From: Flavobacteriales bacterium UBA5040
GTDB lineage: Bacteria > Bacteroidota > Bacteroidia > Flavobacteriales > Weeksellaceae
Assembly: GCA_002415135.1 (NCBI GenBank)
Contig: DIBY01000016.1
Location: 177,524-241,523, forward strand
Direction: 5' to 3'
DNA: 64,000 nt
A program made the position numbers and the translations under genes. A model generated the notes under the pieces. It worked only from the letters and a program-made list of their open reading frames with translations. It had not been told where the DNA came from and searched no databases. Below, piece by piece: positions 45,506 to 54,800 of this stretch (position 1 is its first letter; every line of letters begins with the position of its first letter).

Positions 45506-45548
45506 GCCACGAAATGGCGACATCAATAGCAATGGGTGTAGCCCATTG
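45506..45548 (+). repeat. Dual-hairpin intergenic repeat, copy 2
   Basis: Hairpin A GCCA-CGAAA-TGGC (45506-45518), spacer with CATCAATAG, hairpin B CAATGGG-TGTAG-CCCATTG (45530-45548). A degenerate third hairpin (CAACGGG...CCATTG, 45562-45580) follows. Stem B differs from copy 1 by compensating changes. Confidence 0.85.
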
Positions 45549-45613
45549 AAAAGAACAAAAGCAACGGGCGAAATCCATTGAGCGTCATAAAACAAACGCA
45601 AAAAATTAAATTA

Positions 45614-47392
45614 ATGAACAAGAGAATTCAACATATATTTTTAGTCGGTCTGCTATTTTCTTCGACCGCAGTTTTTTCACAAATCAAAGATGAAACATTG
45701 ATCTTGGACCGTAAACGCGAACCAGAAGTGAAGAAAATCGAGAAGAAGAAAACTTCCATCGAAGCAGAAAAAAATTATCCACCCGAAGAAAAGTCTGCAA
45801 ATCCGCCAACATACAATATCACGAATGTTCCGGCATCATCAGACTTTAAAACTTCGCTGATTCAGGGAGAAGATATTTCACCCAAATTTGAAGCAGAAAA
45901 CCAGAACAACTATTTCCAGTTAGGAATGGGAAATTACGGGAAAATTTTAGCTGATGGATTAATTTCAACCACTTTAGAAAACGAGATGGAAGTTGGTGCA
46001 GATGTACATTTCCTGTCAACCAATGGTTTGAAAAAAGTGTATGATTGGGATTCAAAACAAAGTTCCGCGAATGTTGGGGCGTTTTTAAATTCTTACGGAG
46101 AATTAGGAAAGTTCAGTGTGAATGCTGATTACGGTTTAAACGACTATAATTATTATGGGATTTATGCTTTGACGCCGTCATCGTCAAATGTTGATTTACA
46201 GCAGAAAACAAATCGTTTTAAAGTCAATGGATATTATGATTTCTATTCGAACGAAATACTCAATGATGTCCGACTTAAATCGTCTTTCTTGAGTGATCAT
46301 TTTGGTGCGAAGGAAAGTCAGGCTGAAGTTTTAGTGAATCTTTCTAAACACGGCGTAGAGTTTCCAAGTTTGGATGATGTCCGTTTTAATGCGGATTTCG
46401 GAATTAATTTAGAGACTGTAAAATCAGATTTTGATTTGCTCGAGAAAAATTCTTCCCAATTTTTGAATGCTACTTTAGCACCGAAAATGACTTTTTTTAA
46501 AGGCGATTCTTATTTGATGATCGGTTCAGATTTTTCATTTTTAAATGCTAAAAATTCAAATTTACTTTTAACAGACCAACAGAAAAACAATAAAACGTAT
46601 TGGTTTCCAAAAGCAGAAGTACAATTTGCAGCTGCAGATGAATTTAAATTCTATGGTGGAATTACAAGTGGTTTGCATCTGAATTCTTATGCTAATTTAC
46701 TGGAGCAGAATCCATATTTGGTGTCTGATCAGGAATTACGTGCAACGGAAACAAAATATAAATTCTACTTTGGGTTGCGTGGCGATATTGACCAGCAAAT
46801 TAAATACGATTTCAGTGCAGGTTTTGGAAAGATGAATGATATTCTTTTCTTTAAGGCCAATGATTTATTTAATTACGATGTTGATTATAACCGTCCGGCT
46901 TATGATTTTGCGAATACCTTCTCTTCCGTTTACGACAATGGAACGGTGAGTGAAGCAAAAGCGAGTCTTCAGTATTTTCCTTTAGCAAATCTGTCTTTGG
47001 ATGCTGAAGTTAATTTTGAAAAATATAACTTAGATACTAATGATGACATTTACAACAAACCTCTAATAAAAGCGAGTTTAGGTGGTAAATATTCAATGTT
47101 GGACAAAAAATTGAACTTGGGTGCGAAAGCAATATTTGGTTCGGATCAAACAACCAACTCATTTGAAGTGAATAATGACGGTTTCAATCCCAATAGTTTT
47201 ATCTCCACTCAGAACACAAATGACAAAGTTGGTGGATTTGCTGATTTAAATTTGTCTGCAGAGTATAAAGTTCACAAAAATTTCAGTATTTTCGCACTCG
47301 GAAATAATTTACTCAACACCCAGTATCAAACTTACAAAGGTTATAAAGTTTTGGGAGCACAGATTTTGGGAGGTGTGAAGATTTCTTTTTAG
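45614..47392 (+). CDS. Outer-membrane beta-barrel protein (TonB-receptor-like barrel)
   Basis: 592 residues from ATG at 45614 (MNKRIQHIFLVGLLFSSTAV, signal peptide cleaved after FSQ). An ATG at 45578 would add 12 residues in front of the signal and is rejected. A proline/lysine-rich linker (about 25-75) is followed by strand-rich barrel sequence (NYFQLGMGNYGKILADGLIS ... NFSIFALGNNLLNTQYQ) ending ILGGVKISF, an aromatic terminal strand. There is no plug domain, so it is not a complete TonB receptor. The pairing with the TPR gene is the main clue to its role. Confidence 0.75.
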   Translation: MNKRIQHIFLVGLLFSSTAVFSQIKDETLILDRKREPEVKKIEKKKTSIEAEKNYPPEEKSANPPTYNITNVPASSDFKTSLIQGEDISPKFEAENQNNYFQLGMGNYGKILADGLISTTLENEMEVGADVHFLSTNGLKKVYDWDSKQSSANVGAFLNSYGELGKFSVNADYGLNDYNYYGIYALTPSSSNVDLQQKTNRFKVNGYYDFYSNEILNDVRLKSSFLSDHFGAKESQAEVLVNLSKHGVEFPSLDDVRFNADFGINLETVKSDFDLLEKNSSQFLNATLAPKMTFFKGDSYLMIGSDFSFLNAKNSNLLLTDQQKNNKTYWFPKAEVQFAAADEFKFYGGITSGLHLNSYANLLEQNPYLVSDQELRATETKYKFYFGLRGDIDQQIKYDFSAGFGKMNDILFFKANDLFNYDVDYNRPAYDFANTFSSVYDNGTVSEAKASLQYFPLANLSLDAEVNFEKYNLDTNDDIYNKPLIKASLGGKYSMLDKKLNLGAKAIFGSDQTTNSFEVNNDGFNPNSFISTQNTNDKVGGFADLNLSAEYKVHKNFSIFALGNNLLNTQYQTYKGYKVLGAQILGGVKISF

Positions 47393-47485
47393 GGTGAATT
47401 TCTTCGAGTGAATGGTGAATTTTAAAAGTGAATTGAAAAATTGACTATTGACCATTGACAGCAGAGCAATTGACCCTCGAAAAAT

Positions 47486-47559
47486 GGCTGCGTAGTTCAA
47501 CTGGATAGAATATCAGATTTCGGCTCTGATGGTTGCAGGTTCGAACCCTGCCGCGGTCA
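47486..47559 (+). tRNA. tRNA-Arg (anticodon TCG)
   Basis: 74 bases. Acceptor GGCTGCG pairs with CGCGGTC (two G-T pairs), discriminator A at 47559. The anticodon stem TCAGA/TCTGA holds loop TTTCGGC, giving anticodon TCG. T arm GCAGG-TTCGAAC-CCTGC is perfect. CCA is not encoded. It reads CGA codons. Confidence 0.93.
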
Positions 47560-47563
47560 CTAC

Positions 47564-47596
47564 AAAAGGATAAAATTAGTTTTTTATCCTTTTTTG
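47564..47596 (+). terminator. Terminator after tRNA-Arg
   Basis: Stem AAAAGGATAAAA / TTTTATCCTTTT with a short loop and T run, 5 bases after the tRNA. Confidence 0.75.
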
Positions 47597-47658
47597 TATT
47601 TAGGTTGAAAAGAGTTTTAAACTTAAGAAAGAATATTCTGAAATCTAGCAATAAAAAT

Positions 47659-47690
47659 AACGGCAAAGCTTCAATAAGCCTTGCCGTTTT
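47659..47690. terminator. Terminator hairpin downstream of ohr
   Basis: AACGGCAA pairs with TTGCCGTT, extended by AGCTT/AAGCC pairing; the T run is on the plus strand, and the minus strand (ohr direction) is also T-rich. Confidence 0.65.
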
Positions 47691-47759
47691 TTACTTTGAT
47701 TAAATCTCAGAATCGATTTAATCTTCTATATAATTGATGTGTTTCTATTAAATCCGAAA

Positions 47760-48182
47760 TTAGTTGTTCGTCACAGTAAGCTGAACTTCAATATTATTTC
47801 GGGTTGCGTTGGAGTAAGGACATACTTGATGCGCTTGTTCTACCAGTGATTGAGCTTCTTCTAAAGAAACGCCCGGAACATTAACATCTAATTCCACAGC
47901 AAGGCCGAAACCGCCATTTTCAATTTGACCGATGCTCACTTTTGCAGTTACTGTAGTTTCTCCTGTTTCCATCTTTGATCTTTTGATAACCAAATTCAAA
48001 GCGCTATCGAAACAAGCTGAATAACCTGCTGCAAAAAGCATTTCTGGGTTTGTAAAGTCATCGCTGCCTCCACCTAAAGCTTTTGGAGTTCTTACATCCA
48101 ATTCTAAAATTCCGTTTTCACTTTTAACGTGTCCGTCTCTTCCTCCTTTTGCTGTTACGCTTGTTGTATATAATGTTTTCAT
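47760..48182 (-). CDS. ohr: Organic hydroperoxide resistance protein (thiol peroxidase Ohr)
   Basis: 140 residues, OsmC/Ohr fold. The two redox cysteines are C57 (GYSACFDSAL) and C121 (QVCPYSNATRNN), both in family positions. ARG-type residues in AKGGRDGHVKSENG complete the active site. It reduces organic peroxides with lipoyl-type reductants. It ends the minus-strand operon nitroreductase-ohrR-ohr, with a 3-base gap from ohrR. Confidence 0.94.
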   Translation of the reverse strand: MKTLYTTSVTAKGGRDGHVKSENGILELDVRTPKALGGGSDDFTNPEMLFAAGYSACFDSALNLVIKRSKMETGETTVTAKVSIGQIENGGFGLAVELDVNVPGVSLEEAQSLVEQAHQVCPYSNATRNNIEVQLTVTNN

Positions 48183-48185
48183 TTC

Positions 48186-48629
48186 TTATTTTTTATTTTC
48201 TATGATGTTTAATATTTTATCGACGGTCGATTTAAGTCCCACCAGATCATCTTCTGATAGATTGAGTTTCTCTGCCATTTTACCCGGAATTGCACAGGAT
48301 AATTTCTGCAGATCTCGCCCAACTTCCGTTAAAAAAACCTGTACGACGCGTTCATCTTCTTTTTTTCTTTTTCTTTCTAAATAGGATTTTGCTTCTAATC
48401 TTTTTAATAAAGGAGTCAAAGTTCCACTGTCCAGAAATAATTTTTCACCAATTTGATTAACGGTCAATCCTTCATTTTCCCAAAGTACCATCATCACCAA
48501 ATACTGAGAATAGGTAATATCTAATTCTTCTAAAAATGGCCGGTACATTCCCGTAATCTCTTTCGATATTACATATAGCGGGAAACATATTTGATTGTCT
48601 AATTTGGGAGTATCTTGATTTTCCATCAT
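48186..48629 (-). CDS. ohrR: MarR-family peroxide-sensing repressor OhrR
   Basis: 147 residues; MMENQD gives two adjacent starts. The sensor cysteine lies near the N-terminus (C15 in NQICFPLYVISKEI), as in OhrR. The winged HTH is at about 60-95 (LTVNQIGEKLFLDSGTLTPL LKRLEAK) with wing KRKKEDERVVQVFLT. Oxidation of the cysteine releases the operator. The candidate operator lies upstream of the operon's first gene (49335-49365). Confidence 0.93.
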   Translation of the reverse strand: MMENQDTPKLDNQICFPLYVISKEITGMYRPFLEELDITYSQYLVMMVLWENEGLTVNQIGEKLFLDSGTLTPLLKRLEAKSYLERKRKKEDERVVQVFLTEVGRDLQKLSCAIPGKMAEKLNLSEDDLVGLKSTVDKILNIIENKK

Positions 48630-48656
48630 TTAAAATCAACTGATTAATTGAAATAA

Positions 48657-49289
48657 TTATTTACTGATAATAAATTCCTCCATCGGAATTCTTACTTTTT
48701 TCATATGAGACAAATAATCTTTTTCAAGATCTCTGTACCCAAGATATAGCAAGATTACACTCTTTAGACCTAATTCTTTCAAGCCTAACATTTCATCTAC
48801 CACTTCATTGCTAAAACCTTCAGCTGGGGTGCTGTCAATCTTCAATTCCGCAGCTTGTGCCATGGCTAATCCTAATGCAATGTAAGTTTGACGAGCGGTG
48901 TGTGCAAAATGTTCGTCAGCAGTCTGACCGTTGTACAAAGTTTTAATTTGATCTGTATAACTTCCGAAGCGACCTCTTGGCAGCTCTCTTACGTCGGTGT
49001 GATGATCGTAAACTTTGTCGATCTTCGCATCTGAATAACTATCCCAAGCGGCAAAAACCAAAACTTGTGAACAATCTTTCATGACTTCGGGATTCAAAGC
49101 ACCTTTGATCATCTGCTCTTTTAATTCTTGATTTTCAACAACAATTACTCTGAAGGGTTGTAGTCCCGAAGAAGTTGGAGCCAATCTAGCTGCTTCTAGT
49201 ATTTTATTAAGATCTTCTTGTGAAACTTTTTTTGAGGAGTCATAAGCTTTTACAGCATGTCTCCATTTTAAATCCTCTATTAATGACAT
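48657..49289 (-). CDS. Nitroreductase-family NAD(P)H flavin oxidoreductase
   Basis: 210 residues, NfsB/FRP-type nitroreductase. The FMN-binding start is LKWRHAVKAYDSSKKVSQED with RHAVK-type arginine, then LAPTSSGLQPFRVIVVENQE. The middle has AHTARQTYIALGLAMAQAAE and the C-terminal SVILLYLGYRDLEKDYLSHM motif. It likely reduces quinones or nitro compounds. It is the first gene of the OhrR-regulated operon, preceding ohrR by 27 bases. The direct substrate is unknown. Confidence 0.87.
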   Translation of the reverse strand: MSLIEDLKWRHAVKAYDSSKKVSQEDLNKILEAARLAPTSSGLQPFRVIVVENQELKEQMIKGALNPEVMKDCSQVLVFAAWDSYSDAKIDKVYDHHTDVRELPRGRFGSYTDQIKTLYNGQTADEHFAHTARQTYIALGLAMAQAAELKIDSTPAEGFSNEVVDEMLGLKELGLKSVILLYLGYRDLEKDYLSHMKKVRIPMEEFIISK

Positions 49290-49322
49290 CTTCTTTTATT
49301 TTAATTGATCTAATTTGAATTG

Positions 49323-49330
49323 CAAAGATA
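49323..49330 (-). promoter_or_regulatory. -7 promoter box of the peroxide operon
   Basis: Minus-strand TATCTTTG (TAnnTTTG), 33 bases before the nitroreductase ATG at 49289 and just downstream of the operator. Confidence 0.6.
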
Positions 49331-49334
49331 GTAA

Positions 49335-49365
49335 ACAATTATATTGTACGCAATTTAATTGCGTA
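49335..49365. promoter_or_regulatory. Candidate OhrR operator
   Basis: A perfect 19-base inverted repeat TACGCAATT-T-AATTGCGTA (49347-49365) with a second partial one (ACAATTATATTGT, 49335-49347) abutting it. The AATT core with flanking TAC/GTA matches the MarR/OhrR box style, and the position covers the expected -33 region. Confidence 0.7.
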
Positions 49366-49529
49366 TTATTTTAAATTTTATGAATTATACGGAAGAAAAA
49401 AATTGAACATTTGAAAATAAGTACGTTTTAATTAAAGACCAATATCCTATCTACCAGTCATTTCCTGGAGAATTCAAAACACTTTCTAAAATAGGTCTAT
49501 TAACCCCCACTTTCATCTAATTAAATTTC

Positions 49530-49537
49530 TAAATTTG
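49530..49537 (+). promoter_or_regulatory. -7 promoter box of the T9SS type A protein gene
   Basis: TAAATTTG fits TAnnTTTG, 16 bases before the ATG. Confidence 0.5.
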
Positions 49538-49553
49538 CATACACACAAATGAT

Positions 49554-50975
49554 ATGAAAAAACTTTACTTTTTTCTGATTGCCCTATGCGGTATTCAGGC
49601 CTTTTCGCAAATTGCCATAACGAGAGATAATACTTTTGGAAACAGCGGTAATTTCACCACAAGCTTCAGCGGTACTCAACAGATTCTTCACAGCAACACC
49701 ATTATCTTAGCTGATCATTCTATCTTGCAAATTGTAACCTTAGCCGATAACAATTATATTTTGAAGCTAAAACCAAACGGAACTTTAGATGCCTCCTTCG
49801 CCAATAATGGAAAGCTAGAATTAGGCGTCAATAATGTGATGAATGCTGTCTTACAAAACGATAAGATCATCGTTTATTTCGGTCCGAAATCTCTGGATTA
49901 TAGCGATTATACCGATTCAAAAATTGTACGGTATAACAGCAATGGAACGTTAGATACTACTTTTGGAACGAACGGTGTTTTAAATGAAGTTACAGAAAGT
50001 ACAGACCCGCAAGCATTGAGCGTTTTAGTTTTGAAAGATCAAAGTTTATTGGTAACCAACTCAGCCGAAACTTACCCTAAAAAATTTACAAGCAATGGAC
50101 AACTTGATTCCGCGGCCGGAAACAATGGGATCATCCAATACAATTATCATTTTCCGATCGGGCAGTTCTACAATGGAAAAATCGCTACTTGTGATGTGAG
50201 TTCGACGTCATCGTCGCTATTTTCATTCTTTGATTTAAATTCCCTGTCTAACAATACGGTCATTGATTTAAATGATCATTCCTGCCATCAACACAACGGC
50301 TTCACTATTCAGAATAAGAACAATGTGTCGACAAGAACAACAAAAGATGGTTTGGTTTACTCCATATTTAACTATACTAATTATCCACTACCCAATTTTA
50401 GCAGGTTGATCGTTATGAAAAATGAACAATTAGATTCGCAGTTTAATGGAGCTGGTTTTGCAACTTCTGAAGATGGGGAAAACTTTTTGGACGCTGGTTT
50501 TTCGAACAACCTATTTATCGTTTTAAATGAGAAAGGAAATCAAAAAGCACTGAATGCCTACTCTACTGCAGGAGTCTCTTTAAACATCAATAATGTCCGA
50601 GATTTCAGTTTGAACTCTGGACATGAAATTGAAATGAAAGATAATTACATCCTAATAAAATCAATGTTGCAGGATGAGAATCAAAACGTGGTGAACGTGA
50701 TAATTGAAAAGTTTCTCATCAGCGATGGAAGATTAGCAACCAGCAATAATCCTTTGAAACAAATTAAAGTTGAGAATCCAGTCAAAGATTTTCTGAATAT
50801 TATTAATGCTGAAAACGGAAGTCAATTTGACCTTTACGATATGAATGGTAGAATGATCTTAACTTCTACAAGTCCAAAAAACATGAACACAAGTAATCTT
50901 TCAAAAGGGATTTATATTCTGAAAATTAATTTAAAAAATGGAGAGGTCTTTTCGCAAAAACTCATTAAAAATTGA
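49554..50975 (+). CDS. Secreted delta-60 repeat protein with T9SS type A sorting domain
   Basis: 473 residues. Signal peptide MKKLYFFLIALCGIQAFSQ. At least four delta-60-like repeats follow (GTLDASFANNGKLEL, GTLDTTFGTNGVL, LDSAAGNNGIIQY, QLDSQFNGAGFATSE), forming a beta-propeller-like stack. The C-terminal 75 residues are a T9SS type A domain (PVKDFLNIINAENGSQFDLY, then GRMILTSTSPKNM and KGIYILKINLKNGEV). The protein is exported by the type IX system to the surface or medium. The role beyond that is unknown. Confidence 0.88.
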   Translation: MKKLYFFLIALCGIQAFSQIAITRDNTFGNSGNFTTSFSGTQQILHSNTIILADHSILQIVTLADNNYILKLKPNGTLDASFANNGKLELGVNNVMNAVLQNDKIIVYFGPKSLDYSDYTDSKIVRYNSNGTLDTTFGTNGVLNEVTESTDPQALSVLVLKDQSLLVTNSAETYPKKFTSNGQLDSAAGNNGIIQYNYHFPIGQFYNGKIATCDVSSTSSSLFSFFDLNSLSNNTVIDLNDHSCHQHNGFTIQNKNNVSTRTTKDGLVYSIFNYTNYPLPNFSRLIVMKNEQLDSQFNGAGFATSEDGENFLDAGFSNNLFIVLNEKGNQKALNAYSTAGVSLNINNVRDFSLNSGHEIEMKDNYILIKSMLQDENQNVVNVIIEKFLISDGRLATSNNPLKQIKVENPVKDFLNIINAENGSQFDLYDMNGRMILTSTSPKNMNTSNLSKGIYILKINLKNGEVFSQKLIKN

Positions 50976-50992
50976 TCAATACGATTTCCATG

Positions 50993-51027
50993 AAAAAACC
51001 GTCTGAAAGATTCAGACGGTTTTTTTG
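50993..51027. terminator. Bidirectional intrinsic terminator
   Basis: Stem AAACCGTCTGAA / TTCAGACGGTTT with a short AGA loop and T runs on both sides, between the convergent T9SS gene and fsa. Confidence 0.9.
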
Positions 51028-51050
51028 ATATTAAAAAGAAAAACTTCCTA

Positions 51051-51704
51051 TTATCCTAATTTTTTAGCATCAGCCACAAATTGCGCTAAGCCTTTATCAG
51101 TCAAAGGATGATTCAATAAGTTAAGAATCGAATCCAGTGGTGACGTAATGACATCTGCACCAATTTTCGCACAGTTGATGATATGCATAGGCGAACGGAT
51201 TGACGCTGCCAGGATTTCAGTTTCAAACATATAATTGTCAAAAATAATTCTGATCTCTTCGATTAAATTCATTCCATCTACTGAGATATCATCTAATCTT
51301 CCCAAGAACGGAGAAACATAGTTAGCACCAGCTTTCGCCGCCAATAAAGCTTGACCAGCTGAGAAAATCAAAGTACAGTTGGTTTTAATTCCTTTATTAG
51401 AAAAGTATTTTAAGGCTTTGATACCATCTTTGATCATCGGGATTTTCACCACAATATTAGGATGAATCGCTGCTAATTCTTCACCCTCCTTAATCATTTC
51501 TTCATAAGTAGTACTCAGAACTTCGGCAGAAATATCGCCATCAGCAATTTCGCAAATGGTTTTGTAATGGTTCAGAATTGCTTCTTTTCCACTAATTCCT
51601 TCTTTAGCCATTAACGATGGATTGGTGGTAACTCCATCTAAAATTCCTAGATCCTGTGCTTCTTTAATTTGCTCCAGATTAGCCGTGTCGATAAAAAATT
51701 TCAT
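51051..51704 (-). CDS. fsa: Fructose-6-phosphate aldolase / transaldolase family (FSA-TalC)
   Basis: 217 residues, the short transaldolase type. MKFFIDTANLEQIKEAQDLG and DGVTTNPSLMAKEG start the barrel; the Schiff-base lysine is K87 in NIVVKIPMIKDG; NCTLIFSAGQALLAAKAGAN and SPFLGRLDDIS follow. It interconverts fructose 6-phosphate with dihydroxyacetone and glyceraldehyde 3-phosphate, or acts as a transaldolase; these activities are hard to tell apart by sequence. Monocistronic; a TATCTTTG box lies upstream. Confidence 0.87.
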   Translation of the reverse strand: MKFFIDTANLEQIKEAQDLGILDGVTTNPSLMAKEGISGKEAILNHYKTICEIADGDISAEVLSTTYEEMIKEGEELAAIHPNIVVKIPMIKDGIKALKYFSNKGIKTNCTLIFSAGQALLAAKAGANYVSPFLGRLDDISVDGMNLIEEIRIIFDNYMFETEILAASIRSPMHIINCAKIGADVITSPLDSILNLLNHPLTDKGLAQFVADAKKLG

Positions 51705-51721
51705 ATTACTTTTTGTTTTTG

Positions 51722-51729
51722 CAAAGATA
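51722..51729 (-). promoter_or_regulatory. -7 promoter box of fsa
   Basis: Minus-strand TATCTTTG, 17 bases before the fsa ATG. Confidence 0.55.
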
Positions 51730-51819
51730 AGATTTTCGAATTCAACTAAAAAGTTTTATAAAAAACAAAAATCAAAATATCGCTCAAAGTCAATGTTACT
51801 TTGCATTAGAAATCTTTTT

Positions 51820-54800
51820 CTAATTTCTATTTTTCATTAAGATCCAACCTTTTCGCTGTTCAGCTTTGAGCGAAACTGGATCGTACCAGGAAACGACGTA
51901 CCAATACGTAGAAGTCGGTAAAGCTCTATTATTATGTTTCCCGTCCCATTCATTTTTACTTGGAGTACTGGATTCAAAAACTTTGGTTCCATTTCTGTCT
52001 GCGATGACAATAGAAACCTGCTCCATTCTTTCTAAATTTTCGATTCTCCAAACATCATTAATACCATCTGCATTTGGACTGAAAGCATTATTAATTTTAA
52101 TAAAATAAACCGTTTTTGGTGGTCCAATACAAGCAGTTGCCGATTCTACCTGAATCACATAAGAACTGCCAGTCGGATTAAATAAAATATTGGAAGATTG
52201 TGGAACTCCATTGAAATAATATAAATACGGTTTCACGCCACCTTCAGCAATCACCTCAATCGAATTGTTGGATTGATTAATCACCTGAATTTTGGGTTGG
52301 TTTTCATCAGAAATAATGAAATTATGCGTGTACGTACAGTTATTAGAATTCATCAATTCGACCGAATAATTTCCAGCATTTGTGAAAGAGGCAGTCTGCG
52401 TAGTTTCACCTGTACTCCATTTCCAGGAGGTGTTTTCTGAGCCGGCATCAATCACCAAAGTCTCACCGTAACAAATGAAATATTTGTCAAGCAACGTGGT
52501 AGACTTAGTTGACGTGTTTACTTTTAAATTTATTTTCGCTATAGATGGACAGAATCCAGGAATGGTAATCCTAACAAAAACCGTTTGCGCAAAAGCAGTT
52601 TCATTGGTATAATTTGAATTGATCGATTGAGTAAGATTAGAATCTTTAAAATATTCGAAAACCGCAGAAGCATCATTGGTAAATACCGATTTTTTTGAAT
52701 CCAAATTAAAAGCAGTTTTACCATCGAAGTCTGTATCACAAAGAGTATAATCAGTTTCTGTTACATTTAAAGCGGAGCTTACACCCTGCACAAAAGTAAG
52801 TGTTTGCGAATCTGAAATACATCCCGTGGCATTATCTTTTATTAGGTAATTCACGGTTAAAGGCAGGGTTGACAAATTGAAATTTGATGGCAATGGATTT
52901 CCCGAAAGATCAGTAAGAGTATAATTTGCGGAATTATTAATTACTTCATTTTTAAAGTTTTGAAGCGAATAATTGAGTTCTGAACACACTTTGATCTCTC
53001 CTTTTACTGCCGCAGGTTTTGGATAAAATCCTAAATCAAAGATAACAATATCACTGCACGAAATATTATAAATAACCTTAATGTATGGTGTCATACCGAG
53101 AACACTGGCATCATATTGAATCACCTCTGCATTTGAAAGCAAGACATTGGAGCCCGAATAATATTCAAGTTTTACATTAATACCTGGACCTGCATTGGAG
53201 ATCGTACTTGGATCCTGACTTAAATTAAAAATCGTATTTCCGGGACAGTTTTTAAGGGAGATCGGATTTGAAACTTGCAACTTGGGTTTATTATAGACTC
53301 TTAATAAAATATCATTTGAAATTGAAAAACAGCTGGGATCTGCCCGGTCGATCACTTTAGCGTAAATTTCATAATCACCGTTGATCGCAGACCAAAAGTA
53401 CCCTGCCAAATTAAGATTTGAACCTGCAACCGGACCAGCCACGGGAACTATTTCTTGATTGGTTGATTTTGAATAAAACTTAATATCATATTGATTGGTT
53501 GGATCAAGTGTAGCTTTGATAAGGTTAAAATCAAAACGGTTCGCATTGGTATCGTTACCAGCACATCTCTCCTGCCCCGGAACATTGGGCAAAGTCACCG
53601 TAGCACCTAAAACAAAATTAACTACGGTATTGGTAGAACAGTTTGCAGCGCTCGTTTTTACATTGACTGATCGGGTAACATCAATGGCATCTCTATCTGC
53701 GATCGATCCATCATCAACATAAGTATAGTAATACGCATACGCAAGTGGATAAGCTGGATTTTGAAAAACCGCTCTCAAATTATAAGTCGTCACCGAAGCA
53801 CACAGGGAAATAGATTTGGTCGGTGGCATGCTCAAATAATAAAGCGTTAATCCTCCCTCATAACAGGTGTACGTTTCCGTAATTTCCTGCACTGCGAATC
53901 TCAAATTGAGTTCAGTATTTGCCGGCACTACAAAATTTGCAGCATCAGCGTCAGAAACTACTCCTGCATTGGTGTAAAATAAAATTTTGTACGGTTCCAA
54001 ACCAGAAGCCGCATCATATTTAGGATAGAATTGATTGTATAAATTAATGGTTTTCGAAGCAGGACTTGATAAAGTATTATCAGTTAAACAATAACTATTC
54101 TTCACCAGATCTGGAAATCTTTGTTTGCTGAAATTTAAGCGGTTACTCTCATTGGAGCCAGCACAAAGCGTAGAACCATCTAAATTGGAAATTTTCACAT
54201 AGTAATCTCCAATAATGCTACCTTTCCTGTCAAGAGATAAATTTCGACCAGATCCCACCGGTGAAGTTTCACCGACTCTGTACCACGTATAAAGTAAATT
54301 AGAGTCGTAGGTTGCCTCTGTTACCTCCATTTTATAAGCGCAGTCAAGTGTACCTTCAATGATTGGAGTAATAATTTTTTTAAACTTTACTTGATCGGTC
54401 GCAATGATCGAGGCATCTTCCAAATAAGTAACTTCTACTTTTAAAACATCATTATTGGCTGGTGCAAAGTTATTTAAGGTATTCGAATTTGTTCCCACCA
54501 GATTTCCGTTATTGGTCCACTTAAAAACGGGTGTCAAATTTTGATTGGGTGTAAAAAGCCAAGCGATTCCTTCGCTTTTCCAGGGACCATTATTATAATC
54601 CTGTCCACTATTGCTATGATTAGGAAATTTAAATTTAGAAGCGTCGTCATTTTGCATTCCTAAGATTGCATTATAATTGACTTCGGATTTGTCATTAACA
54701 TAAATGACCACTCTACCATCCTCTAAAAGCAATACATTGCTGTTATATCTAGCGCTTGAAATTCCACCAAGCCCATCAGTTCTAATCTGATTTTGAAAAG

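Noticed and set aside
47445..47666. Minus-strand open frame across the tRNA
   Set aside because: It is the antisense of tRNA-Arg and its terminator; residues mirror tRNA sequence.
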